Assembly: GCA_963812245.1 (NCBI GenBank) | Contig: CAWEUK010000003.1 | Span: 682,001-746,000, forward strand | Origin: Salsipaludibacter sp963812245 | GTDB lineage: Bacteria; Actinomycetota; Nitriliruptoria; Nitriliruptorales; Nitriliruptoraceae | Direction of reading: 5' to 3' | DNA length: 64,000 nt | In this document: positions 26,140 through 34,490 of the stretch, piece after piece | Layout of the letters: each line of letters begins with the position of its first letter | Position numbering within the stretch: position 1 is the stretch's first letter | The notes under the pieces: model-generated | Databases searched by the model: none | Seen by the model: only the letters and a program-made list of their open reading frames with translations | What the model was told of the DNA's origin: nothing | Made by a program: the position numbers and the translations under genes

Positions 26140-27299
26140 CACAGTTCGCCGCCAACAACTACTCGCCCCTTCCCGTGACGATCACCGAGGGTGACGGCGT
26201 CTGGGTGACCGACGTCGACGGTCGTCGCCTGCTCGATGCATTGGCCGGCTACTCGGCGCTCAACTTCGGTCATGGGCATCCTGCGCTGATCGCCGCGGCC
26301 CACGCCCAGCTCGACCGCGTGACCCTGACCAGTCGAGCGTTCCACCACGACCAGTTCGACGAGTTCGCCCGACGCCTGGCGAGCCTGACCGGCAAGGACG
26401 CCATCCTGCCGATGAACACCGGCGCCGAGGCCGTCGAGACCGCGATCAAGATGGCACGACGGTGGGGCTACCGCGTCAAGGGTGTGCCGGCCGACCAGGC
26501 CACCATCGTCGTCGCCACCGACAACTTCCACGGACGCACGACGACGATCGTGTCGTTCTCGACCGATCCAGACGCCCGTGACGACTTCGGACCCTTCACC
26601 CCGGGGTTCGTCCACGTCCCCCATGGTGACCTCGCAGCGCTGCAGGCCGCCATCACCGACACGACCGTGGCGGTGCTCATGGAGCCGATCCAGGGCGAGG
26701 CCGGCGTGGTCATCCCGCCTGACGGGTGGCTGCGAGGTGTACGGGACCTGTGCACCGCGACGAACGTGCTGTTCATCGCCGACGAGATCCAGTCGGGGCT
26801 GGGGCGGACCGGGACCACCTTTGCCTGTGATCACGAGGACGTGGTTCCCGACGTCTACATCCTCGGCAAGGCCCTTGGAGGGGGGGTCGTGCCGGTCAGC
26901 GCGGTCGCCGCCGACCGGGAGGTCATGGACGTGTTCACCCCGGGCTCGCACGGCTCGACGTTCGGTGGCAATCCCCTGGCGTGCGCGGTCGGTCTGGCGG
27001 TCATCGACCTGCTCGAGACGGGGGAGTACCAGGCGGCGGCACGCGAGCGTGGGGCACAACTGGCAGATGGGATGACGGGGCTGCCCAACGTGGACGGCGT
27101 CCGCCTGCGCGGCCTGTGGGCGGGCATCGACGTTGCTGGCGGACGCACCGGCAAGGACGTCTGCCTGGCGTTGCTGGACGCCGGCGTGCTCGCCAAGGAC
27201 ACCCATGGGTCGACCATCCGGTTGGCACCGCCGTTGACGATCTCCGCCGACGAGATCGACTTCCTGGTCGACACCCTCGGCAAGGTCCTGTCCGGCTGA
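26136..27299 (+). CDS. rocD: Ornithine aminotransferase
   Basis: A 387-residue class III PLP transaminase that turns ornithine and 2-oxoglutarate into glutamate semialdehyde and glutamate. The PLP lysine is K245 in ILGKALGGGVVPVSA; the cofactor aspartate is in FIADEIQSGLGRTG. The N-terminal NNYSPLPVTI is typical of ornithine aminotransferase. Full length: mycobacteria split the same enzyme into rocD1 and rocD2, here it is one chain. It overlaps ddaH by four bases and is last in the operon. Confidence 0.94.
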   Translation: MTQFAANNYSPLPVTITEGDGVWVTDVDGRRLLDALAGYSALNFGHGHPALIAAAHAQLDRVTLTSRAFHHDQFDEFARRLASLTGKDAILPMNTGAEAVETAIKMARRWGYRVKGVPADQATIVVATDNFHGRTTTIVSFSTDPDARDDFGPFTPGFVHVPHGDLAALQAAITDTTVAVLMEPIQGEAGVVIPPDGWLRGVRDLCTATNVLFIADEIQSGLGRTGTTFACDHEDVVPDVYILGKALGGGVVPVSAVAADREVMDVFTPGSHGSTFGGNPLACAVGLAVIDLLETGEYQAAARERGAQLADGMTGLPNVDGVRLRGLWAGIDVAGGRTGKDVCLALLDAGVLAKDTHGSTIRLAPPLTISADEIDFLVDTLGKVLSG

Positions 27300-27422
27300 C
27301 CAGAAGGTGGTGTCACCCGCGGGGAGCGCTCGCTCGTCTGTGGGGGAGGGGCTGGCCGTGATGATCCCGGCACTGCTCGACTCGGCCCGCGGCCCGGAAC
27401 GACTGCCCGCGACGGCACCGGA

Positions 27423-27444
27423 CTCGGCGTTTCGGTGAGCCGAG
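27423..27444. terminator. Weak hairpin downstream of rocD
   Basis: CTCGGC at 27423-27428 can pair with GCCGAG at 27439-27444 over a ten-base loop in the 261-base gap between convergent rocD and the acyl-CoA ligase gene. The rest of the gap shows no gene. Confidence 0.35.
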
Positions 27445-27560
27445 TGGATCGACCCACCCTGCCACCGGTCACGCCAGCCTGACCCGGCCGGCCAGTCGGC
27501 AGGACACGGCCCCCCGGCCGCGACCTCGACGCACGACCGGGCCGAACGTCGTCGACGCGG

Positions 27561-29189
27561 TCAGTCGGCGCGCACGATCTCCAGGTCTCCGTGTTCGTTG
27601 TCGGCGCGCAGCACCTTCTTGTCGAACTTGCCGACCGATGTCTTGGGGATCTCCTCGACGAAGGTCCAGCGCTCGGGCAGCCACCACTTGGCGACCCGTT
27701 CCTCCAGGAACGTCACCAGCTCCTCGGGCGTCACCGTGGCGTCCTCGGTCAGCACGACACAGGCCAACGGCCGCTCGTCCCACTTCTCGTCTGGCACGCC
27801 GATGACGGCAGCCTCCACGACCTGGTCGTGGGCCATGATCTCGTTTTCGAGGTCCACCGACGAGATCCATTCGCCGCCGGACTTGATGACGTCCTTGGAA
27901 CGGTCCCGGATGACCATGTAGCCGCCCGGTTCGATGACCGCGACGTCGCCGGTGCGCAACCAGCCGTTGTGGAACTTCTCGTCGTCGTCGACACCGTGGT
28001 AACGACCGGTGATCCAGGATCCTCGGACCTCGACCTCGCCCTGCGCCTCGCCGTCCCAGGGCAGTTCCTGGTCGTCCTCGTCGACGATGCGCATCTCGAC
28101 GCCGGGCACGATGCGGCCCGCCTTGGCGCGATACTCGGCGCCTTCGTCCCAGTCCATGTCCGGCTCCGGCGGCAGCCCCACCGTGCCCAACGGGGACATC
28201 TCCGTCATGCCCCACCCCTGCACGACGTCGACGTCGTAGCGCTCGTGGAAGGCATCGATCATGCTGCGCGGCACGGCGGCGCCACCGATCACACAGGCAT
28301 TCATGGACGACAGGTCGAGGTCGGCGACCTGGCCGTACTGCAGCAGTCCGTTGAAGACCGTGGGCACGGCTGCGGCGAAGGTCGGCTGCTCGCTGGCGAT
28401 GAAGGCGGCCAGCGGCTCCGGCTGCAGGAACTTGTCCGGCTGGAGGATGTCCATGCCAAGGATCCACGACAGGTAGATCAGGCCCCATGCGTTGGCATGG
28501 AACTGCGGCACGATCATCAGCAGGCGATCGCCCGAGCCGACCCCCAGGCCACCCATGTTGGCACCGAAGGTGTGGGTCCACTGCGATCGATGGGAGTAGA
28601 CGACACCCTTGGGATTGCCGGTGGTGCCAGACGTGTAGCACATGGTGCAGGCGTCTCGTTCGTCGACCTCGGGCCAGTCGGCCTCGGTCGACTGGCCGGC
28701 AATGAGTTCCTCGTACCGCAGCACGTCGCGCCCCAGCGCCGACGCGTCGCCATCCCCGACCACGATGATGTGCTCGACGATGTCCAGCGCCTCGCCGGCC
28801 CGAGCCAGCAGTGGCACCAGCGAGTCGTCGACGATGATCACCTTGTCGCCGCCGTCGCGGATGACGAAGTCGAGTTGCTCGGGGAACAATCGGATGTTGA
28901 GCGTGTGGAGGATCGCCCCCATGCACGGCACGCCCAGGTAGGCCTCGGCATGCTGCTGGTTGTTCCACATGAACGACGCCACCACATCGCCTCGACCCAC
29001 CCCCAGGTCCGCCAGCGCGTTGGTCAGCTGGATGGTTCGTTCGGCCGTCTCGGCGAAGGTCTTGCGCTCGGCATGGTCGCCGTGCCACGTCACGACCTCT
29101 CGGCCGGCATGGACCTTGGTGCCATGCCAGAACATCTGCTGCACGGTCAGTGGGTGGTCATCCATCATCGTTGACGTGACGTTGGGCAT
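27561..29189 (-). CDS. Acyl-CoA ligase (FadD-like, AMP-forming)
   Basis: A 542-residue adenylate-forming enzyme. The phosphate loop is YTSGTTGNPKGV; other motifs are GWGMTEMSP, WLRTGDVAVIEPGG, the hinge DRSKDVIKSGGEW and the catalytic lysine in KTSVGKFDKK near the end. It fits medium/long-chain fatty acyl-CoA ligases: it activates an acid with ATP to acyl-AMP and then to acyl-CoA. Chain length cannot be told. It is full length; the ATG at 29189 precedes DDHPLTVQQMFWHG. No beta-oxidation genes flank it. Confidence 0.92.
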   Translation of the reverse strand: MPNVTSTMMDDHPLTVQQMFWHGTKVHAGREVVTWHGDHAERKTFAETAERTIQLTNALADLGVGRGDVVASFMWNNQQHAEAYLGVPCMGAILHTLNIRLFPEQLDFVIRDGGDKVIIVDDSLVPLLARAGEALDIVEHIIVVGDGDASALGRDVLRYEELIAGQSTEADWPEVDERDACTMCYTSGTTGNPKGVVYSHRSQWTHTFGANMGGLGVGSGDRLLMIVPQFHANAWGLIYLSWILGMDILQPDKFLQPEPLAAFIASEQPTFAAAVPTVFNGLLQYGQVADLDLSSMNACVIGGAAVPRSMIDAFHERYDVDVVQGWGMTEMSPLGTVGLPPEPDMDWDEGAEYRAKAGRIVPGVEMRIVDEDDQELPWDGEAQGEVEVRGSWITGRYHGVDDDEKFHNGWLRTGDVAVIEPGGYMVIRDRSKDVIKSGGEWISSVDLENEIMAHDQVVEAAVIGVPDEKWDERPLACVVLTEDATVTPEELVTFLEERVAKWWLPERWTFVEEIPKTSVGKFDKKVLRADNEHGDLEIVRAD

Positions 29190-29393
29190 GTCGGCCTCGT
29201 GGTGATTGGCGGTGGGTGGTCGTGGCTCCGGCGCGTCGTCGAGTACGCCGGGCCCGCGTGCCGGGACGGTGGGATTGGGTGGATCGGCGATGCGGGTGCA
29301 ACCGCTGGGGGGTGTCGCGGCACCTCCCCAACCCTATTGCCGGTCCGCTCGGCAGTCAGGTCTCCGGTGCGCGCTGAACGTCCATCGTTGCGG

Positions 29394-30779
29394 TCAGTCG
29401 GCGCGCGGTGGCGTCGCGGTCATCGTGCCCTGGGCGGCGGGTCTGATCGAGTCGAGGATCTCGGCGACCTGCGTGGCAGCGGGGGCCGGGACGTCGGCGC
29501 GGTCCAGGGCGTCCCTGACCAGGTCGGCCTCGTCGTTGATCGGGTCGAGGCGATGCGAGCCGTCACACGTCTCGGCGAGGTCACGAAGCATCATGGCCAG
29601 CGCCCGCAACGCGGCGGGTTCGTCGGCGCCGTAGCGCAGCACCTGGTCGACGGCCAGGCGCAGGTGCTCGCTGAAGTCCGGCCGCGGCACCACCACGCTG
29701 CCCGCACCTGCAGCACGTCGAATGGTGCCCAGGTCGTGGGATCCCAGCACGACCATGACCCGACTGATCTGGCGCACGGCCTCGACGGCGGTCGTGGGGT
29801 CGTTGATGCCGGGCGACAGGGCACGGATCGCGATGTCGACAAGTTGCCTGATGCCGAACGACGCGTCCGAATCAAGCGTGCGTGACGACGTGATGTAGAT
29901 GTTGCCGAGCACCAGTTGGCGAGCCCGCTCGTCGTCGGAGGCGTCGTCGTCGATCCGGTCCAGCCGGGGCAGGTCGTCCCGGTGCAGGTCGGGTTCGTCA
30001 CCCGACGGCCAGGTCCAGGCGATGGTCGTGCCGTTCACGACCCAGCTGCCCAGACCCGGGCGCAGACGTACCGACAGGTTGGCACTGGTCGCGTTGTCCA
30101 CGAGGTTGTCGAGGGCCACGTTGGCCAGGTACCCCGAGGCCGGCGCCTGGATCGTGACGGCATCGTCGGGCACGTCGGGCACGGTCGGCGGCTGTTCGTC
30201 CACGACTGCGGGGAGGAAGGTGGTGCGCACCTCCGCGATGGTGTTGTCGGCGACCGACTGCATCACCTTGTCCACGCGCAGTTGCACCGTGAGGTGGTGG
30301 AAGAAGTAGACCAGCGCGATGACCGACGCCAGCGCTGCGCCGGTGGCTGCGGTCACGCCCAGTGCCGGGATCGACCGGGTGATGCGGTCACTCTCGGCCT
30401 GCACCCCCTGCAACAGCACCAGCGAGTAGGCGAAGGTTCCCAGGAAGATCGCCAACACGGTCTGGTTGCCGGAGTCGGACAGGAACGTGCGCATCAGGCG
30501 TGGGGTGAACTGGCCGGAGGCGACCTGCAGGGCCACCACGGTCAGGGAGAATGTCAGCGACGTCACCGTGATCGTGGACCCGGCGATCGTCGACAGCACG
30601 GCCCGTGCCGAGTCGGCCGACCCGGCGAACACGAACGGCAGACCAGTGCCCAGGTCGCCGAGTTTCCCCAACCAGAACGCCAGGAGGATGCCGAGCGCCA
30701 CGCCGATGCCCGGATACAGCCACAGGCTGGATTCGAGTGCGTCGCGCAGCCCGGTCAGCCGCAGTCGGATGGTCTCCAT
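29394..30779 (-). CDS. DUF2254 membrane protein
   Basis: A 461-residue protein of the DUF2254 family. Four hydrophobic segments lie in the first 175 residues (for example LYPGIGVALGILLAFWLG; STIAGSTITVTSLTFSLTVV), followed by a soluble domain of about 270 residues with conserved stretches such as SGYLANV, FGIRQLVDIAIRALSPGINDP and TAVEAV. The soluble part ends in a Pro/Ala-rich tail. The function is unknown. It stands alone and is divergent from the membrane gene at 31042. Confidence 0.85.
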   Translation of the reverse strand: METIRLRLTGLRDALESSLWLYPGIGVALGILLAFWLGKLGDLGTGLPFVFAGSADSARAVLSTIAGSTITVTSLTFSLTVVALQVASGQFTPRLMRTFLSDSGNQTVLAIFLGTFAYSLVLLQGVQAESDRITRSIPALGVTAATGAALASVIALVYFFHHLTVQLRVDKVMQSVADNTIAEVRTTFLPAVVDEQPPTVPDVPDDAVTIQAPASGYLANVALDNLVDNATSANLSVRLRPGLGSWVVNGTTIAWTWPSGDEPDLHRDDLPRLDRIDDDASDDERARQLVLGNIYITSSRTLDSDASFGIRQLVDIAIRALSPGINDPTTAVEAVRQISRVMVVLGSHDLGTIRRAAGAGSVVVPRPDFSEHLRLAVDQVLRYGADEPAALRALAMMLRDLAETCDGSHRLDPINDEADLVRDALDRADVPAPAATQVAEILDSIRPAAQGTMTATPPRAD

Positions 30780-31041
30780 GTCGTCCCACGCTAGTGGGTG
30801 GGCACACCTCGACCGGACACGCGCCCGGTGGTGTCGGCCGGGGCTGCCCTGGCCCGTCCAACACCGGACCGTTGCGTGGTTGACACACCATGGACGAGGT
30901 GGGAGGATCCAGCGTGGGCGTCGCCGCGGTCCTGGTGATGCTGCAACGGCGCCGGGGGCCGACATGGAGGCGCCGTGTCACCCGTGGGTGGGGCTGGTTC
31001 GTCAGTAGGGGCGTGGAGGCAATTCGGACAAGGGGCTGCAG

Positions 31042-31446
31042 ATGCCATGGTGGATGCTGGAAGTGATCACGGCCGTCATCCTGGTGGCGATCATCGTGGT
31101 GCTCGGACCGCTGATCAAGCGGTTCGGACGGGCCTACGCGGGCGACGTGTTCCGCATGAACCCACGGACCGGCAAGAGCTACATGCTGTTGATGGACTTC
31201 GCCTACTACCTGATCTTCGGGGCGTACGTGCTGTTCGTCGTGCAGTTCACCCCCGATCCCGGCTGGACCGAGACGGTCGGGGGGGCCCAACTGCAGGCCA
31301 GCACGCTGCGCATCGGCGGCCTGATGATCCTGATGGGACTGCTGCACGGGTTCAACGTGCTCAGCCTGCCAGTCGTCGGGCGCCTGCTGACGTTGGGCGG
31401 TGACGCCGAGCCGGCGCCACGGCCACCGGTCGAGGTCCTGGACTGA
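31042..31446 (+). CDS. Small membrane protein, same domain as the neighbouring anti-sigma membrane part
   Basis: A 134-residue protein with three or four transmembrane segments (residues 5-24, 48-68, 88-110). I do not recognise a known family. Residues 5-118 align along their whole length with the membrane domain of the protein encoded at 32582, sharing the spaced phrases LEV, LVAI, PL, VFR, then RIGGL, MGLLHG and a P-V-G before the end. The two are paralogues. A ribosome site AGGGG at 31031 precedes the ATG. The gene is first in a run of four (SOD-like protein, ECF sigma, anti-sigma) on the same strand. Confidence 0.8.
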   Translation: MPWWMLEVITAVILVAIIVVLGPLIKRFGRAYAGDVFRMNPRTGKSYMLLMDFAYYLIFGAYVLFVVQFTPDPGWTETVGGAQLQASTLRIGGLMILMGLLHGFNVLSLPVVGRLLTLGGDAEPAPRPPVEVLD

Positions 31447-31467
31447 AACGTCCTCCATGCACGTCGA

Positions 31468-31486
31468 GGGAGCCCGCCGGGCTCCC
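31468..31486 (+). promoter_or_regulatory. Stable hairpin before the SOD-like gene
   Basis: GGGAGCCC at 31468-31475 pairs perfectly with GGGCTCCC at 31479-31486 around a three-base GCC loop. It sits 22 bases after the small membrane gene stop and 10 bases before the ribosome site AAGGA of the next gene. It could be an attenuating terminator that sets the ratio of the two genes, or a leader hairpin. Confidence 0.5.
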
Positions 31487-31538
31487 CGGGGACGACAAGG
31501 ACGAATCATGAGATCGATTTCGACCACTGCTGCTGCTG

Positions 31539-31985
31539 GTGCTGCTGCTGGGCCTGGTGATGGCCCCGGCTGCCAGTGCCGGGCAGGCAGCCACCACGAC
31601 GCGGGGCACGTTCACGACATTGGAGGGCGGTGTGGCCCTTGGGTACGAGATCACCGGCCACGCCGTGATGGTGCGCATTCCGGGCACCGACACGACGCGG
31701 GTCACGGTGCATGTCCAGGGCCTGGACGCCAACCAGGCCTACAGCGTGCACGTCCACAACGCATCGTGCGCGGCCAGCCCGCCCGGAGGCGGGCACTACC
31801 AGCACACCGTTGGCGGTGCGGTGGACGCGATCAACGAGATCTGGCCCGTCTTCACCACCAACGCCGACGGCGTGGGGCACGGATCGGCCGTCCACGACCA
31901 TGTGGCACGCGACGATGCGCGGGCCGTGGTCATCCACTGGCCCGGCAACTCGGCCGTGCGCCTGGCATGCCTCGACCTGGACTGA
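31539..31985 (+). CDS. Secreted Cu/Zn superoxide-dismutase-like protein
   Basis: About 148 residues after an N-terminal hydrophobic signal (LLLGLVMAPAASA). The mature part resembles the Cu/Zn-SOD fold: HVH (VHVHNASC) and a GGHY pair in place of the copper histidines, NEIWPVFTTNADGVGHGS and a late VVIHW. The loop that holds zinc histidines is not recognisable, so a dismutase activity is doubtful; a copper-binding or sensing role is equally possible. The start is problematic: the ribosome site AAGGA (31498-31502) serves the ATG at 31508, which is in another frame; from 31512 the correct frame reads DRFRPLLLLVLLLGL, a good signal peptide start without a start codon. GTG 31539 is the only normal start in frame and removes the positive end. 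Confidence 0.65.
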   Translation: MLLLGLVMAPAASAGQAATTTRGTFTTLEGGVALGYEITGHAVMVRIPGTDTTRVTVHVQGLDANQAYSVHVHNASCAASPPGGGHYQHTVGGAVDAINEIWPVFTTNADGVGHGSAVHDHVARDDARAVVIHWPGNSAVRLACLDLD

Positions 31986-31998
31986 CGAACGGCGGGGG

Positions 31999-32592
31999 AT
32001 GTCGGAGTCGACGGCGGGGCACGCGGAGGTCGGTGGGGAGCCGACCTCCGCGGTGGCGCGGACGCATGCGACGGCCGCAGTCGTCCCACCCGACGCGGAG
32101 TCGTTGTTCCGAGCCCAGGGCGTGGCCCTGGTCCGGTTGGCCCGGATCTTCACCGATGATCGCAACGCCGCCGAGGACCTGGTCCAGGAGGCATTCATTC
32201 GCTACCAGCGCTCCCGCCATCGCATCGAGGACCCGAATGCGGCTGCTGCCTATCTGCGGTCGATCGTGTGCAATCTTGCCCGAGACCACAACCGTCGCGG
32301 CCTGATGTCACGGCGTCACCATGCCCGTCGTCCGCCGGATCCCCCCGCGCAACCGCTGGATGTCGAGGTCGTCGACCGACTGGCCTCGGATCGTGAGGGC
32401 GAGCGGGTGATGCAGGCGCTGCGCGGGCTGCCGAAACGGCAACGCGACTGCCTGGTCCTGCGTTTCCACCTCGAACTCACCGAACGTGAGATCGGCGAGA
32501 CGCTGGGCATCTCGCCCAACACCGTCAAGACCCATGTCCGGCGTGGTCTCGCCACGCTGCAGGAGCGCCTGGGAGGTCGTGATGGCAACTGA
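31999..32592 (+). CDS. ECF-type RNA polymerase sigma factor
   Basis: A 197-residue extracytoplasmic-function sigma factor of the SigE/SigM-like type common in actinobacteria. Region 2 is seen as AEDLVQEAFIRYQRSRHRI with AYLRSIVCNLARDHNRR (about residues 55-105), and region 4 as LTEREIGETLGISPNTVKTH (about 155-175). Residues 1-30 are a variable tail. The gene starts 13 bases after the SOD-like gene and its end overlaps the membrane anti-sigma gene by 11 bases, so both are translated together. No autoregulated promoter could be recognised. Confidence 0.92.
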   Translation: MSESTAGHAEVGGEPTSAVARTHATAAVVPPDAESLFRAQGVALVRLARIFTDDRNAAEDLVQEAFIRYQRSRHRIEDPNAAAAYLRSIVCNLARDHNRRGLMSRRHHARRPPDPPAQPLDVEVVDRLASDREGERVMQALRGLPKRQRDCLVLRFHLELTEREIGETLGISPNTVKTHVRRGLATLQERLGGRDGN

Positions 32593-33337
32593 CCATGGTC
32601 CCGGTGCCGCCACACCGGACGACGACGGACGTGATCCCGCCGGCCGCAGGGATGGTGGCAGGGTTGACGTCGAGCAGCGGTTGGAACGCGTGTTGGCCGC
32701 CGCTGACACCTTCCAACCTGCGCCAGACCTGTGGGAGCGGGTCCAGGCCTCGATGGCACAGGACGCCACGCGTCGTCGTCGTCGCCGGCGACTGGCGTGG
32801 GGCGTCGTTGCCGTCGCGGTCGTCCTGGGTGCCGTGGCGCTGGCCGGTGGCGTGCCGGGTGGTGGCTTCGACTGGCGCCTGCTGGAGGTCGTCGAGACCC
32901 TGCTGCTGGTCGCGATCGTGGTCGGCATCCGACCGCTGCTGGACGATGCCGGCAGTGACTTCCTGCGGGCCGTGTTCCGGGGCTCGGAGACCGCTGCGAC
33001 GAACCTCGCTCGGCTCCTCGACGTCGCCTGGAACCTCGTGTTCATCGGCATGGTCGTCGTGACCGTGACCTGGCAGCGGAGCCTGCCGGTCGGGGCATCC
33101 GCTGCGGCGCAACTCGACCAGGTGTTGGAGCGCATCGGTGGCCTGCTGCTGGCCATGGGCCTGCTGCACGGTGTCACGTTCCTGGCCATGCCCCTGGTGG
33201 GCGTGGCGTGGGTGGCGGCAACGACCGGTCGACGGATGCCCCGGTGGGTGATGGTCCTGCTCGGACTGGCTGGACTCGGGGCTGGGTTCTTCCTCGTGAA
33301 CCTGCTGACCGGTCTGGTGGTGGGTCCCTCGGGCTGA
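32582..33337 (+). CDS. Putative membrane-anchored anti-sigma factor
   Basis: A 251-residue protein. Residues 1-70 are soluble and end in QPAPDLWERVQASMAQD plus a run of arginines, the usual juxtamembrane form of membrane anti-sigma factors. Residues 72-245 hold about six hydrophobic segments. No zinc-binding HxxxCxxC motif is present, so it is not a ZAS protein. The membrane part (about residues 96-220) is homologous to the 134-residue protein at 31042. Overlap with the sigma gene (11 bases) supports the assignment as its regulator, which stays an inference. Confidence 0.72.
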   Translation: MATDHGPGAATPDDDGRDPAGRRDGGRVDVEQRLERVLAAADTFQPAPDLWERVQASMAQDATRRRRRRRLAWGVVAVAVVLGAVALAGGVPGGGFDWRLLEVVETLLLVAIVVGIRPLLDDAGSDFLRAVFRGSETAATNLARLLDVAWNLVFIGMVVVTVTWQRSLPVGASAAAQLDQVLERIGGLLLAMGLLHGVTFLAMPLVGVAWVAATTGRRMPRWVMVLLGLAGLGAGFFLVNLLTGLVVGPSG

Positions 33338-33341
33338 GCCA

Positions 33342-33371
33342 CCACGCCCCGCGTGGCGCCACCGGTGGCGC
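33342..33371. terminator. Double hairpin between convergent genes
   Basis: CCACGC (33342-33347) pairs with GCGTGG (33351-33356) over a CCC loop, and directly after it GCGCCACCGGTGGCGC (33356-33371) is a perfect 16-base palindrome. They fill the 46-base space between the anti-sigma gene and the convergent hydrolase. Confidence 0.6.
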
Positions 33372-33383
33372 GGTGACGCCGTG

Positions 33384-34346
33384 TCACGTGGCGGGACCCG
33401 TGTCGGCATCACCAGCCACCCAGCCGAGCAGTCGTGGGTAGTCGTCGAGCCATCCGAAGATGCCGACACCCGGACGAATCTCCAGGTCCGCGTCCGGGAT
33501 GCGCTGGGTGAGCCACTCGGCGTGGTGTGGGGGGTGGACCGTGTCGGCGCCGCCGGCCCAGATCGCCGTCGGAACGTCGATCGCCCTGGGATCATGGGGC
33601 CACGGCGCAGCCATCAGGCTGAACTCGTGGGCGATGGCTGCCGGGGCCTGCGACACATCGGGGAAGCTCGCCAGCATGATCGGCCACACGTCCCCACGTC
33701 GGATGACCGCCTGGTCCGGCGGGGGTCGCAGGCGCGTGAACTGCGTGGCCGCCATGACCGGGTCGCGTCGCGTCTGCCAGCGTGCGGCCGTCATGACCCC
33801 TCGCAACACCCACGGGGCACGGCGGCCCAGGGTGAAGGCCATCCTGGTGGAGGCATCCATCCCCTTCGTGGCGCCGACGTCGGCGATCGGCGCGATGGGG
33901 CCCAGCAGCCCGAGTCGCGTCACGCGGTCGGGATGGCGGGCGGCCATGGTGCAGCCGAACGCTGTGCCGCCCGACGTCGCCAGCACACCCACCTGGGGCA
34001 CCTCCAGATGGTCCAGGAGCAGACGCAGGTCGTCAGCGACACTGGTGAACGTGGCTGCCGGGTCGGGTGTCGAACCGAAGAAGCCGGGACGATCGGGCGT
34101 GATGATGCGGAGGTCGCCGGCGATGCCGACGTCGTGTCCCAGGCGGCCCTGCACCCGGGACCCGGCGCCGTCCAGGATCACCACGGGGCGCCCGGTCGGG
34201 CTGCCGAACTCGGCCGACGTCATGACCCGGCCATCCGCAAGGGGGCAGGGCGCCAGTTCGCGATCGGGCATCGCCGATTGGGTGCCCCAACGGTCCCCGG
34301 TGGGCTGGTCCGCGCGGGCGGAACGTGCTGCGCCGCTGTCATCCAT
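33384..34346 (-). CDS. Alpha/beta hydrolase-fold protein lacking the catalytic His
   Basis: A 320-residue alpha/beta hydrolase-fold protein. The nucleophile elbow is ATSGGTAFG, the oxyanion-hole region is ILDGAGSR and the acid region is AIWAGGADTVHPP. At the place where the family has GxGHF, this protein reads GVGIFGWLDD, so the catalytic histidine is replaced by isoleucine. It may be inactive, or use another residue. The ATG at 34346 follows AAGGAG on the minus strand with good spacing. Neighbours do not suggest a pathway. Confidence 0.82.
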   Translation of the reverse strand: MDDSGAARSARADQPTGDRWGTQSAMPDRELAPCPLADGRVMTSAEFGSPTGRPVVILDGAGSRVQGRLGHDVGIAGDLRIITPDRPGFFGSTPDPAATFTSVADDLRLLLDHLEVPQVGVLATSGGTAFGCTMAARHPDRVTRLGLLGPIAPIADVGATKGMDASTRMAFTLGRRAPWVLRGVMTAARWQTRRDPVMAATQFTRLRPPPDQAVIRRGDVWPIMLASFPDVSQAPAAIAHEFSLMAAPWPHDPRAIDVPTAIWAGGADTVHPPHHAEWLTQRIPDADLEIRPGVGIFGWLDDYPRLLGWVAGDADTGPAT

Positions 34347-34490
34347 CCCCGGACTCCTTGCATCGCGGACCCACGAAGGTCGTCGTGTGTCCCACCCTGC
34401 TTCCCACTCTGCTGCACTGACGACCGGCGGTCACCATCGAGGTGACACGACAGGCGCAGGCCGCGCGCCGACGCGCGCCGCGGACGTCGG

